Source of the DNA: Anticarsia gemmatalis
Lineage: Eukaryota > Arthropoda > Insecta > Lepidoptera > Erebidae
Length of the DNA stretch: 64,000 nucleotides
Direction of reading: 5' to 3'
Assembly: GCF_050436995.1 (NCBI RefSeq)
Contig: NC_134753.1
Span: forward strand, 62,001 to 126,000
Part shown: positions 51,463-63,949 of the stretch, in pieces
Layout: each line of letters starts with the position of its first letter
Position numbering within the stretch: position 1 is the stretch's first letter
Notes under the pieces: generated by a model
Seen by the model: the letters and a program-made list of their open reading frames with translations, nothing else
What the model was told of the DNA's origin: nothing
Databases searched by the model: none
Position numbers and translations under genes: made by a program

Positions 51463-54280
51463 GAAGATAAGAATATGACCCCCTATTTAACCTTACTAGG
51501 TGATACCTCAGATTTTATATATTTATTTAGAACCCACTTGGACTGATCACCTCAACCATGTGTGACTAGTGGTTGAACGTTTGAACGTAGAGGCTGAGCT
51601 GAAGCGGGCTTTATCTATGAAATATAAAACATGTAGCTGCTGGCGCGTCTCCAACGACCCACTGCGCTGAACACTGTCCACAGGAACATTGTACACACGG
51701 CTAACTGCTCGCCACTGAGTAGGCACTACTCTGACAAACTGTCACCTATGTGACTATGTATATAGATAGCTTAATATTTTATTCGCGATTGTATCTTTCA
51801 ATCATAAAAAATATGACGATAATAAAAATTGATGTACCTCTAGACTATTAAAAGAACAATTCTCAAGTCTTCCTGTTACTGAATGGAAGTGATATTTAGA
51901 AATAACAACAGTTTTTAATGATCCTAAGTCCTGATTCACCAAATAATTAGGCGACCTTTCAGTCACCGCATAATTCAAGTTAAAGTCACTAGAAGCAGAT
52001 GAATATACGTCAATGATGATGACAATATATCAACTAAGTAAAGTTACAAAAACTTGTCATTGGTCTTTATGATGTAAAAAATATATGAATAAATGCGGAA
52101 TTGATCTTGTGATCTAGAGATCTTTTGTAATTACAATAAGTAAGTAAAGTTAACGATGTTTTCATTGTTTACTTCTATGTATCTTGAAACACGCTTATGA
52201 TAACTGCGAGTGTTGCGTATGTCGCATACGTCGTGTACGTCTGTGGGTACATTTCGACAGAGCGTCATATTTGCGCGCCGATGAATTATTAATGCGCACA
52301 CAACTGGTTGCGCCGGACGTTCATATTTTACTAACTGTATTACATCTACTTAAAATATACAACTTGCCTTGTATTAATCTATAGATTTAATTAAACAATA
52401 ATTATAATAAATCTACGGATTAGCAGTAGGTCGGACAGTGCCATTTAGTTTTCTAATTCTTAAACAGCATCTAAACAGTTTGTCGGAGTTCTGTAATGGG
52501 TCCCGTACATGACAATAGGCTCGCTCCTAATTACATAGGAATCTTAATATTAGTAAATAGAAAAATGCTTTGATTTTATCTCTAGTGTGACCATGAGCCA
52601 GTGACCAATCAAACGTAAACGTGAACCAATAAGTTTCTCGAGAGTATGAATGTGAATGATAGTACAATCCTATCTGTCAAGTAAATTTATACCTATTAGA
52701 CACCTATTTATAAGACACGAAACCAACTTTTTGTTGTGCTGTAATCCTTCAGTTGTATGGAGATGAGAGACACGTGTATATTTCAGTATTCACTGCACCT
52801 ACACTGTAGTGTGGAGTGTAGTGTAAGTAAACAGTACAAAGTGCGTGTTTGTCATAATTGCACAGATTGCACTCATTTACCTACAATTAGAGTTTTTCAG
52901 TAACAATCATATTATCGTCAGTTCACGTGAATATAATTACCTCGTGTTTTCACTGACGTCCTCACATCTCGTGGACAATAACAAACACAACAGTAGATAC
53001 TTAACGTACACTTGCTAGAATTGGACTCGGTATTCGAATTAATTTATCTTAAGATATTGTTATTTGGGCACAGAACTACTGAAAATTACCATTTGCCAAA
53101 CGTTTTTTTTATATTTTAAGATGAATATTAGTGAAAAAAAAGACTAGGATTTCGAATATTCAATACAGTACCAAGTTCATATAGATTTTTTTACGATTTC
53201 ATACGTGAGAACCTTTTTTAAAATAATAGTTAGTGTCTCAAAACAATTCTTTATAATAATACAATAATGGACGATAGTCACGTTGATGGTAGTTCATGAA
53301 CGTAAACTTGCACCTTTTAGATGGAACTCATTATTGCACCGAATTAAAAAAGAAATTGCATTTTATAGTTAGCTACACATATTTATGGTAAATAATAAAT
53401 AATATAATGTGTTTTTGTGCAGATGTATCTAGTTGTGTCGTGAGCCCCATAAAGAAAGTATAATGAGTAAAATGACTAAAAGTTAATGTTAAAGAGAGTC
53501 AAATGTCACACGTACATTAAACGTGTCATTTACACGCGATTGTAAAATGACCTCGTAACTAGTTGTCTTCGCTCTTTTTAATAATGAATTTATAATTTAG
53601 TACTTTAGTAAAACATATAACACGGATGATAGACTAATAGTTACAGTTCAGGGACACTTTTCATTTAAACTGTTGGTCGTCCATCCTTTTAAGTGTACCT
53701 TTCTTTATCTTTCGTCTGCTCTGGCTGATAGCTGTTTTTTATTGCAAGTGAAGGTTCTAAGAGCCGTGTTATTCTTTGTTAAACATATCGTATGTTGTTT
53801 AATAATGCCGATGCCAACAAGTCTAAGGTTCGCCTTCGGCAATAGTTCAGTATGTTGTCTCTCTCCGATCTCAATTATGTTTCACATGTGACGAGTTAAT
53901 GCGAATTGATAGTTGTTTAAATGTGACCATTCCTCATTGACATAAGTTAACATACACTCGTAAGTGAGTGTCAGTAGATAGCATGTCTGTGTCTGACACC
54001 TGACACTCGACACTGGACACTCGGCGTGTCCCAGTGTCGGATACTAGACCACACCTCGCATTAGTATGTTAAATTGCTTCATAAATATGTTATGTTATAG
54101 AGCCGACATTATTTATGTGAGTTGTCGTTGCTCTATCATGATACTGTGTATCGTTATAAAGCGTGTGTTTCGCCATGTCTGCTTAATGCTGCAGTTTCTG
54201 TGAATATGCCGTATCGGACGTGTTATATGTTTATTTTAATCGATACATTAACGTTTATTGTGTGTTACGCGCTCGTTGCT

Positions 54281-54340
54281 CGGCTCCGCTCACGGCTCCG
54301 CTCACGGCTCCGCTCACGGCTCCGCTCACGGCTCCGCTCA
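54281..54340. repeat. 12-bp minisatellite, five perfect copies
   Basis: Unit CGGCTCCGCTCA repeated five times without change. It reads Arg-Leu-Arg-Ser in one plus frame but has no surrounding coding support. Confidence 0.95.
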
Positions 54341-54919
54341 CGGCTGGTACTCGCTCAAGTGCGAGTGAATGCACGAACGTTCACAAATGATCCCTATTAT
54401 TGCAGCAATTGAATATAATTAGTTATCTATGTTTATTGTATGCAACGAGGACTTATCTAAATAAATTAATGAATTAATTACAATAAAATGATAATTATCT
54501 ATAGATGATGAAATTAAGTGTATAACTTCATTGGTATAATTTTCAAATGAACGTGTTTTCATAATTTAAACAGCAGCTAATACATACTTCTATTAGATTT
54601 TTTACACAATTTCTACATTATGTAGATGGCTTCATAAGACATGCTTTAATCAAGATCTACAAACTTATTATTTCAGTTTATAAAAGTAATGACGCTCATT
54701 ATAATTTTAGTTAGCATTTCTTAGAAAAAACTAGAAATAATAACAAAACGTAATGTAGTAGAAAGTAGTGTATAAAATATTTCTCAAGTTATTTTCTACG
54801 CAAGTAGGTAGGTACATGAAATTTATTTATCTGAGTATTTCGTTGATGCGGCGTTGGATCCTTGGTTGTATGTCATTAGGAAGGCGTGTTATTACGTGAA
54901 GCTGTGGTGTGGTACTCAC

Positions 54920-55055
54920 GCGTGATGACGGAGGGTCTGTGGTGGCGGTGGTGGCGCTGGTGGTGGTGGTGGTGCGGCGGTGGACACGCCGACTGCAGCA
55001 GGCGCTGCAGCCGCGACGCCGGGTACACCAGCCACGACGTCGGCTCGCGCCGCCT
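54920..55055 (-). CDS. E93: Internal coding exon A, candidate E93/LCOR-family exon with LxxLL nuclear-receptor box
   Basis: A 136-nt exon read on the minus strand, entered in phase 0 and left in phase 1. The acceptor is ...gcgcacag and the donor is C|GTGAGTACC. It encodes 45 residues: an RRREP start, then PTSWLVYPASRLQRLLQ, then a histidine-rich tract (coded by CAC repeats) and PSVIT. LQRLL is a textbook LxxLL nuclear-receptor interaction motif. There is no ATG, so the start codon must lie in an exon further right, possibly outside the window. Known: E93 (Eip93F, Mblk-1) is an ecdysone-induced helix-turn-helix transcription factor that drives adult metamorphosis and carries a receptor box, CtBP motifs and Psq-type DNA-binding domains; vertebrate LCOR has an LxxLL-like motif just before PLDLT. 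Inference: this is the receptor-box exon. The acceptor's pyrimidine tract is mediocre. The other frames read as low-complexity Thr/Arg and are less likely. Confidence 0.55.
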
Positions 55056-55239
55056 CTGTGCGCAACACACATCACTCTTAACAAACAAACAACATGACAT
55101 ACAATAATGATCTAACAATCTTACATGATCTTACACACTAATCCTTTGTGACGACGACGCGAGGGGTGTCTAACAAAGTGTTTATTGTGATCTCATAAAT
55201 CAAGTGGCTCCGTGTCGGCATGTGTAGTGTCACGTGTGA

Positions 55240-56180
55240 GGTGCGCGCGCGCAACCCTTCCGCGCAGGTGCCAGGCGTTAGAAGCGAAGCAAAAACACGC
55301 ACAAAAAGCCCCGGCGGCGCGTGCCGACACAAAAAACGTCTCAACCCTTTGTCGCCGCGCTTCTATTGCGCGTTTTTTACCGCGCGCCAATTACCTCCGC
55401 TATCTAACGCCGACCCTTCTGCCCGAACTAATTAGCTGTTAGATTCCCACGCTCCTCCGGCGTGTCCCGGCCGAGCCCCGCGCCCGCTCCCGCACTACGC
55501 TTTATAACTATCCGTCGAGAATAACCCTTTTCGACTTAAAGAGGATTTATAGAGGAACGCTAGCGCGGGCGCGCGGGGAGGGGGCGGCCCCGGCCTCACC
55601 TAGATACATAATTTAACAGCTTAAAGCGCACCGTACATAACGCGAGCCTCCGTCCCTTTTTCAGACGGAATCAAAATATAAAGCGGTGTAAAATACATAG
55701 TGGAGGAGGCGGCGGAGCGGGGGCGGCGCGGGGCGGCGGGGGCGGGCCGGCCCGACCTCCGTCTCGCTCACTAATGTATTCACGTTTCCCGAGCCGCTCA
55801 TTTTTTATCGCAGTCGCGCGGCGCATTAGAATTTCCAGGCGAGAAAATCTCACGCACACCGCGAGCTCGCCTCCACGCACCCGACTCTCAACCCTGCGCC
55901 ACGTGGCACAGAGTGTGGAGTGGCTCGCAGCAACGCGCGTGTGTGCGGGGGGAGGCGGGCGCCGCGCGGGGTGGGGGAGGAGGACTCGCTACATTGTAAA
56001 TTCGCGCGGGGAAATGCCGGCGGGAGGCAGCGCGGGCGGGGGAGTGCGCCGCGGAGAGGGCTGCGGGGAGGGCGCGTGTGCGGCTCGATAAGGCGCTCCT
56101 CCGAGTCTTCCGCGCCACCGCACCACCACCACGCCAACACAAGCCACCACGAGCCACCATCGACGACGACAATGCGACAT
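55240..56180. promoter_or_regulatory. GC-rich island upstream of exon A
   Basis: Nearly 1 kb of CpG-rich DNA 200 bp upstream of exon A in transcription direction, with G-rich runs near 55575 and 55710-55745. It could hold a promoter and non-coding first exon for the minus-strand gene. A minus-strand donor-like CTAG|GTGAGG lies near 55596, but its phase does not suit exon A as a coding partner. Confidence 0.3.
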
Positions 56181-56637
56181 CACATCGCCCTCGAAAAGGT
56201 AACCCTACTTTGCATAACTGTGATCTTTCTAGTCAAGCCCTCCATGCTACACATCAGTCTTATTTTTGGTCAATCACGTGTTCCAGAGGCACACAGTAAT
56301 ATCTACTACAAATACAGTGAGTACAGTCAGCACCACAAGTTGTAGAACGTATTGAAATATTCAAAGCTCTACATCGTAGCACACGAGCACACGTAATTTG
56401 ACCTTTTACGATGCTCATTCAATTCTCGCGCTGAACTACCCACTTATTTGATACTTCAGAGTAAAAGGGCTTTAGAAAATCTAAATACGTGTTTTATAAA
56501 AGTTAGTTCCTCTATAATGAAAGGATTATTATGATGTTGTGCATTGTGTGTCGGAGCGTGTGTGTGGCGCGCGGCTGTGACGCTACGATACGCAATCAGC
56601 GCCCACCACTCGCGTCCTCACACTCGAGCGAGCCTGG

Positions 56638-56690
56638 CCCACTGCCCACTGCCCACTGCCCACTGCCCACTGTTGCCCACTGTTGCCCAA
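56638..56690. repeat. 7-bp CACTGCC tandem repeat
   Basis: Five near-perfect copies followed by two CACTGTTGCC variants. Confidence 0.9.
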
Positions 56691-59647
56691 CGTCCGTGCA
56701 TCTCGTTTGTAAGCTCCGTGTCTCTTATCTAAATACACAACACGCCTAACTTCCACAATATTGCACTATTGAAATATGGGATCAGAAAATCTTATACAAA
56801 ATTGACTTCGTTACGAAAAGAGCGTTCTGTTGTAAAGTAGACTAGAGCCCGAAGGAATTATTGTGCTAACTTAAAACATAATCGTGACCGTCGATTTACC
56901 GAGTCTCTAGTTAATTTTAACTCTGAATGAGATGGAATTAACATATAAGTATAAGGAAAACGGAATCCTTTTCGTTTACGACTAATTACAATATGAGAAA
57001 CAAGGAATTAACGTAGAGCCTCGTATTGAAGCAGCTGTATTTTATATCTGAAATCATGATCCTTCAAATGAATATAACAAAAAGTATTAATCAAGTAAGA
57101 CTGAAGATTTTTCTTTCAAAACTGTTACTAATAAAGTTATTTAATACTCATTAGTAGAGGAGACATGTTTGTATTTTATAAAAGTTGATGGTGAAAGCAA
57201 ATATTGTCAGAGAGGACCCCACCCACATCATGCAGGTAATTAAGTACTCTACTATAAGGACTTCACCGCTTTAGTAAACAACAACTTACTGCAAAACATC
57301 CCTTTATTTACTTATTGTGAAAACTTAAACTAAATCCAAAGTAAGAGATATGTACTTACAATAAATACGCAAAGATTAATCTCATAAAACGTAAGCATAT
57401 ACGTGCATAATTTTACACCTGTTATACCAAAAGATGTATGAAATAGCCTACGTTTCGCTATTTACAACGCAAGTCCCATGTAATAGGGGGTAAATATAAG
57501 TATCATTTTAATTTATAATCATCACAAACTCATCCTCTTCTCTAAGTTCTCCGTACCCCTAACATTATGCCATGATTATATTAATCAGGACTGATTCCAA
57601 CTCTATCCTATCAATCACTCGCCTGAAAAAATATTGTTAAATAACCACAAACTTTACGATCAAGTCTTAAGGAGCTCTGATACAGATTAAGAGATATCTC
57701 CATTCACTCGACAGACCTCTTCACCTGCCTACTCCTAAATATCCTCTCAGCAATCATTCATACAGAGACATTCACTGGTACTCTTTGAAAACACATTAAA
57801 CGTTGTCGTAGGCACGAAGCCTCTCGGAATACTAAACGAAGTCTCTCAAACATACTGTAATGTGTGGCCCTGGTTAAGGATAATTGGCCGTTTCTTTAAC
57901 TATTGGTTTAGAATAGCAGTAGATGGTCGCCTTTGTGTACAGGTGCTCGAAATCTGTACAGAAAAAACCTTGTATATTGACAGATATAATTATAACAAAC
58001 AGTAGACTATTCTCGATTAAAGTTTACTCATGAAAATAAGACACGAAGCTAATTCATACTTCAAGCCAGTATCAGAATTTTAAAATCTTATGGCAGTTAC
58101 TTGAAATCCTAATCAAGAATAGGTATGTACATATTGGACGAACTACAAGCATATTAGAATACATAATTTATTTGGAAGATTAAGGAAACCCTGGAGTCGT
58201 ACATTACCCTGACTGAACCATGTCAATATCGAGTAACAATGATAAAATGCTTCCATAAAATAAGTTGACAATATCAGCAATCGGCTCATCGCATTTAAAA
58301 TGTCAACACTGACCAAATAACTGAACATTTCAGTGAAAACAATAAAAGCAACAATAATGCAGGCAAACTATACAACCGTCGGCATTACTTGCTATGATAT
58401 TAAACAAAGACCAGCGGCGAAGCAACTTGAAGTATTCGCCCCCCTCCTCCCCAGCGCCCCCCACGCGAGGAGCCGCGGGAGGCAACCCCCCCTATGTTTT
58501 GAGATGTTATTTAACAGGACATTTTGTTTGTCGCGCTGTGCTACTATGATTTAGATAGTTTTGATACATGTATGTTTAACTGCCATTGTTTACCTCCACA
58601 TAACACATACAGTCCCATAATATTTTACAAAAATACATAAAACAGACTCGAAGTGCGAACTGTGCAGTGCACAGACATTTTTGAGAGACTCTAGTATAAG
58701 AAACTTAATCATTGCTCGACACGCGATAGCAATAGGAATAAATTATCTTATGACCGTGTTGTCTATGTTTAAAATATTTTCTGCTGTATTAAACTACAAC
58801 AAATTTAATTTTCATCTTTTATTAAATTTAGGCAGGCATTGGTTTTCAGTTCGGATGCGAATGAATTGCTAATTATACCACTACGCTCACGTCATATATC
58901 AATAGGAGTCCGGAGTATGTATTTTAAACCCCCGACGCAAAAAGAGTTGAGGAAGAGGGGTGTTATGATACCTTGATTTGCCTGACTCTTCATCACAGGA
59001 AACCTGGCAGTAGTTACAAACTGCCCCATAGATTTTGTCGTAACCTGTTTTACCTCATTAGGACTATTTGAAGAGCCAATAAGATGCCATGAACCTTTAA
59101 GAATATTATATTTATAACTAATATTATAATCGGTCATTGAATTGCCGCTTTAAATCAATATCATAGAGTTTTATAAATATCAATCTACAGATAAACACGA
59201 GTGAATAATGTAAGTTTATTAGAAAAACACACGTAACACATATATTTACGTGTTATCGTTCAGTGAAACAGGTCGTACAAGCGACGCTAAGTGATTTAAA
59301 TAGCACTGATAACTGATAACAAGCGTGTTCGCTTATCACGAGCTGTTTCAAACTGTTTACCTCGTTTATAAACTGATTTATCGATGTTAAAAGGTTAAGA
59401 TTTTAAATGTAGATTAACATACGTTATCACATGTGTTTTATTTTGTTAAAAAACTGGCCAAAAGGCACGTTTTCTTCCCAGATTTTTTCCTTAAATCTGA
59501 TGTGGGTATCTCACAAAACGACCAAAAAGCTTCCAATTACTAGATTTTCAGTGACGTCTAAAAATACCTTTACAAATTGTACTATTTGTTAAGGCGACCG
59601 GGACTAATATAGCATTTTCTATTAGATAAAAATAAAAATAAATAAAC

Positions 59648-59712
59648 TTAACCCATTAATGCCCCACTGCTGGAAAAACTACCTCCCTCATTACGGGAGG
59701 TACTTTTTCTAA
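59648..59712 (+). mobile_element. Fragment of the common lepidopteran CCCACTGCTGG repeat
   Basis: TTAACCCATTAATGCCCCAC followed by TGCTGG and a CCTCCCTCATTACGGGAGG segment. This phrase is found throughout moth and butterfly genomes as the end of a retroposon family; the copy is degraded. Confidence 0.5.
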
Positions 59713-62599
59713 ATCAAATGGCGTTTCAATCTTCAAGTTTCACAAAGTGACAACTATGTAGGAAAGATGATATCTTCAGTACTAGTTATGTTTATTCAAC
59801 AGTGTACAGTGTACAGTGTAGTGTGTGTGTAGAGGTGTAGAGGCGAGTGTATCAGCTCGATAGTGTAAAGTATGACGGAGGTAATCGCGTGTGTAACTCG
59901 CTGTTCATGCTTCACGACCACTACCCGCAGTAGTCCGCAGTACCCGCCACCATCGTCCTCGTCGCACAACACACCACCGTACCGTACTGGATACTCCCTT
60001 CAAGCTTATAACTAGATCTAACACGTTATGTGCATCTTTCAGTACTAAACCTTACAATATCACATTTTGCATGCTACGAGGATCGGATGTTTGTTACTCA
60101 ATCTCGGAACGCTTCACTGACAATTCATAACCCACTAAGAAACTAGTTTATGTACATAAATTTCGCAGGCACTGAATAGAATAGAGTGTTTGTGCACTGT
60201 AGTCAAATGTAGCAGTTGGACAGAAGTCGGAATTAATGATGATCAAAATGTACCATGGTATGGATACTAGCATAATTTCTTTATTGAGATGCTAGTTGAA
60301 GTAGATTTTAATAGATTCCGAGGTAAATGGTTATGTTAAACGACAGCGGTCCCGTGTGACAAGATATGGATGTGAATAAAGCAAACGAAGTTTTTGGGGA
60401 ACGTAGCAAGTGGCGTTATCTGGTCTATGCCTACTTCTATGGGAAAATGTATTGATTTTCTTTATGGATATGGAAAAAACGATCGAATTGCTAAAACGTA
60501 AATAAAAGATCTCGTTAGTACTGGATGTTAAGTACTTGAGTATTAATACGTACAGAACTGAATTATATGAAAGGGAATATCCCTTTACTAATTATTGTAA
60601 TTTTATTTTATCGTTTGACACCATTTCTGTTAATTAATGTAAAATATAAGAAGTGTTTACTTAATTATTTTTTATAATAATATCGTTCTATAATTAATAT
60701 TAAGAATAAGATATAAATTATTAGTCAACGACATTTCTATTGAATTCAGTTCCATAAATTTCTTGGTAAGGTATAAGGTATAAGGTTTTTGCATATTTCT
60801 TGGTAAAGTAAGCAAATGAACCCACGTATATTTTTATGTGAATTATAATTAATTAGAAGAGTCACTCGCAGATCCAATCGCGTTTAATTAGGATAAAACA
60901 TAAAGAAGAATATCAAAGCTTTAGAAGCAACGCGTAACAGATAGTTGACATTATAGAAAACCCCAGTTCTTTACTTCCAGTTGTTTTTTTATCAATAAAT
61001 AGTAATTTAATAGGTAAGGAAAACCAAAAGTCTTCGGACTTCACAATAAGTGATTTTATGCAAGAAGAAAAACACATCAATAAATCGTTGGACAATGTAA
61101 AGTTAACAGCTACTAAATAATATATTATTATATCAAATCATATTTCTCATATAAACAGTAGATTATGATAAGTTAGTGTGAAGTATTAATTCAGACGGAA
61201 GTCGTAGAGCATTGTTATGTGTGTCGGTGCGCGGGGTGCAGGTGTGATCTATTACACACACATAATAAGTGAGCACATTAGAACAGACTGACAAACACAG
61301 TGCTATTTGTGCAGCTGATATTTGATAGATGAGCAGAGATCAATTAAAGTTTACTATAAGATTGGAGTTTTGTAAGTTACACAAAGCGTTTGAAAGGTCT
61401 TAGAGATAATTTTGTAATTATTATGTCCCTTTTGACAATCATTCTGTAATTTTCTAGAGAGAAGTTTTAAGGAATGAATATAATATTTTATAGAAAAACA
61501 AAATCCAACAACAGCCAGGCTGTAAAGGGGTGTTTTCGTAAGCGTGAGTCAGGTGCGTGATGTGAGTCACAAAATTCAGTTTATTAAAAAAAACTGGCAT
61601 ATAGGTGGGTACTTCAGGTTTTTACTCTTATATGTAAATGTATAGAGGAGTGTATTTATTACAATCATTCATTATTTGTAGGTAACCTTCGATTATGGAA
61701 GTTGTAGAAAATAATTTTACTGCTTCTCCTTATCAGTTAACGAAGCACACTTGTTTGATCTTAAGCACGTAATAATAACTACCGCTTCTTTCTCTGAAAG
61801 AGCAATACAATTGTACAATGTACACCCCTGTACTTAAAACTAGTACATTAACAAAAAAGCTCATAACAATAGCGTAGAGGAGAGCTCTCGGTATAGATAT
61901 CATTTGAAGTGGTCCGTTTAAGGAGCGGCTAATGTGTGCAATTGTGTGCAATTGTGTGTAAGGTGCAGGAGGTGCCGGCGGGGTCAAGGGCAGCGGCGCG
62001 GGCGCAGGCGGCGCGCAAAGGTCACGCGACGTAACGGGACATGCCTCGCCCCCCGCACCCCTCGCCCTCCACACCCCGCGCCCTCCACACCCCGCGCCAT
62101 TCACACGCCACGCTTAGCGACAGTTATGTGGAGCAAGTGGACACACCTGACTCTTGTATTCGTGTAAAATATTACAAGCGGCTCATTTCTTACTGCAATA
62201 TATGATAATATTCGACTTGTGCTCTCTGTCTGAATGGTAATGCGAACATAACTCGAGGATAAAACGCTCCTAGATATAGATACAGCGTCGTTACAGACAC
62301 GAACGTGAAATGCTATTAAATGCAATTTATAATGTCTCACAAGAAAGAGGTTAAGAATGGCCAATGACTATGCAATAAGTCTGCAGGAACACATGTTCAT
62401 TTGTTAATTTAACAAGTAGCGTGTGTGACCAGTTCGGTTCTGCTCAAACTAACCAAACAATCTAGTCTTCTATCTTAATATAACTTAAAATTGACAATTT
62501 ATTCATCGCATCCAGCAAAGACATTATTTTAAACGTAATTACAAAGCCTTCCAACATTAGTCCATAATGGTTGTGATCGTAAAGCAAGCTCGAGAGGTG

Positions 62600-62800
62600 T
62601 CAGTTTCTTTGCATCAGAAACAAGTTTGAGGAGGCAATTAAAATGCAGACGCAAATCACAACAATACGATCCCCGAATATTTGCGTCCGGCGTGCGTCCG
62701 TACAAGGACCGGCCCGGCCCGACCGGCGAGTGGCCGGCTTTTTGTCGAGCGGGAACATCGCCGTGGGAACACACGCCTTCTTCAATGCAATGCAAAATCA
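62600..62800. promoter_or_regulatory. Mixed GC block with TTTTTGTCG site, candidate regulatory element
   Basis: High-complexity sequence with GAGGCAATTAAAATGCAG and TTTTTGTCG (62739-62747). Overlapping open frames on both strands (75 and 97 codons) show no family signature. Confidence 0.3.
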
Positions 62801-63949
62801 ATGAGCACAGTTGTGGAGGCACAGCGGCTCAAGTTATCGCATCGTCCCACTAATGCCTTCAATGTTGCTCGCTCGTTTCCAAAAAACTTGATGTATGAGC
62901 GTTAAATGAAAGTGCCTTTAAGGATTTGTTGCAGCCGTTTACGTTTTATGTCTTATTGACCAAAAAATAAAGCGATGTATATTATTTGATGACTAAATAT
63001 TGTTTTAAAATTATCTTCAAATTACGTTTCAGCCGCGTTAAGTTCTTCCCGAGCGTTATCTCATTATGCTTTAGCAGTTATCATCTAAAATAATATTTCT
63101 AGTATGCTACAACCCACTATTTAATTTTGAAAAGTATTTATTGCTCAAGTAATGACGAAACGTGACCGTAATGAAATTGTTTTGATGTTAACGTTTAATT
63201 ACTCTGTAACGTAGTGAAATGATTCATTTTATCGCCGACTGTCTGCACGGTCATCAACGGCTCCCTTTCGGTACGGCACAGTGCGGCTCGGCGCGACGCG
63301 GCGCGGTACGGTGCGGCACGGCACGGTGCGGTGCTAATCGTGTTTAATTGCGCACGTCCCGGGCGCGACGGAGCCGAGGTGCGCAAGCGCAACCGCGCGC
63401 CGTCGTAAACCGCGCTCGTTAACCGCACCAGCCAAATAACCGCAACCTGTTCAAGGTTTTAAATAATAAATCTTTTTACTACACTAAATGTGCATTACTC
63501 CTTGAAATACAACATAAACTCTACATTTCTTTGACGAATTAAGAGGAAGTTTGAATTTTATCCTTTAATGAACAGCAAATCTTTTTGAAGCAATGCTCTT
63601 TAGGAATGCTAAGAAGAGATGTATTCGTTCTGAACTTCACTTTCGTTAACTAGTGTCTCCAGGAAACCCGCAACTTAGACAATAACTTAAGTTTATTGAC
63701 TGTCCCAGCTGATGCACATGCAGCCGGTGATTTTATTGCATTCGTCAGTAGCACACCCAAACAGGAAATATACCGACCACAACGAATGTCAATGAATGAG
63801 AACGAGCAGCAGACGACACTGGACGGCGGTGAACAGAAACACCTGTAGTATCCGTGTTTAATTCATTAGCGCGATGGTATCGGCCGGCTCCCACACTAAA
63901 CAGTGCCGTTTGACACATACTAATGTCATTGTTGTCACTTTCCTTGCAG

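Larger units (their letters stand above)
41709..54919 (-). other. Inferred intron between exons A and B
   Basis: Bounded by the GTGAGT donor of exon A and the possible acceptor of exon B; it applies only if exon B is used as an internal exon. Both boundaries are phase 1. Contents: the right half of the CpG-rich island, a doubtful plus-strand ORF (45862-46218), tandem E-boxes (46652-46673), a SINE (46796-47045), a CA repeat (49903-49934), an inverted-repeat transposon (50312-51462) and a 12-bp minisatellite (54281-54340). 42360-43480, 43540-45500, 47050-49880 and 51470-54280 are AT-rich with nothing recognisable. Confidence 0.4.
55056..63949. other. Non-coding interval right of exon A
   Basis: Upstream intron or 5' flank of the minus-strand gene. 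It holds a GC-rich island (55240-56180), a CACTGCC repeat (56638-56690), a relic of the lepidopteran CCCACTGCTGG repeat (59648-59712), and GC-rich patches at 61960-62100, 62600-62800 and 63260-63430. No minus-strand exon ending in phase 0, as required to precede exon A, could be identified. 56760-58400, 58560-59640 and 59720-61930 show nothing I can name. Confidence 0.4.

Noticed and set aside
54122..54412. 96-codon ORF with Arg-Leu-Arg-Ser repeats
   Set aside because: The repeats are simply the translated 12-bp minisatellite.
55850..56345. Several 90-140-codon ORFs on both strands
   Set aside because: All overlap the same GC-rich island and have skewed composition; none has convincing splice sites or motifs.
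58333..58554. 73-codon ORF over a GC-rich patch
   Set aside because: No similarity recognised, no splice sites; patch is short and C-rich.
62529..62905. Overlapping ORFs of 61-97 codons on both strands
   Set aside because: They disagree with each other over the same GC-rich block and none shows a motif; treated as non-coding.
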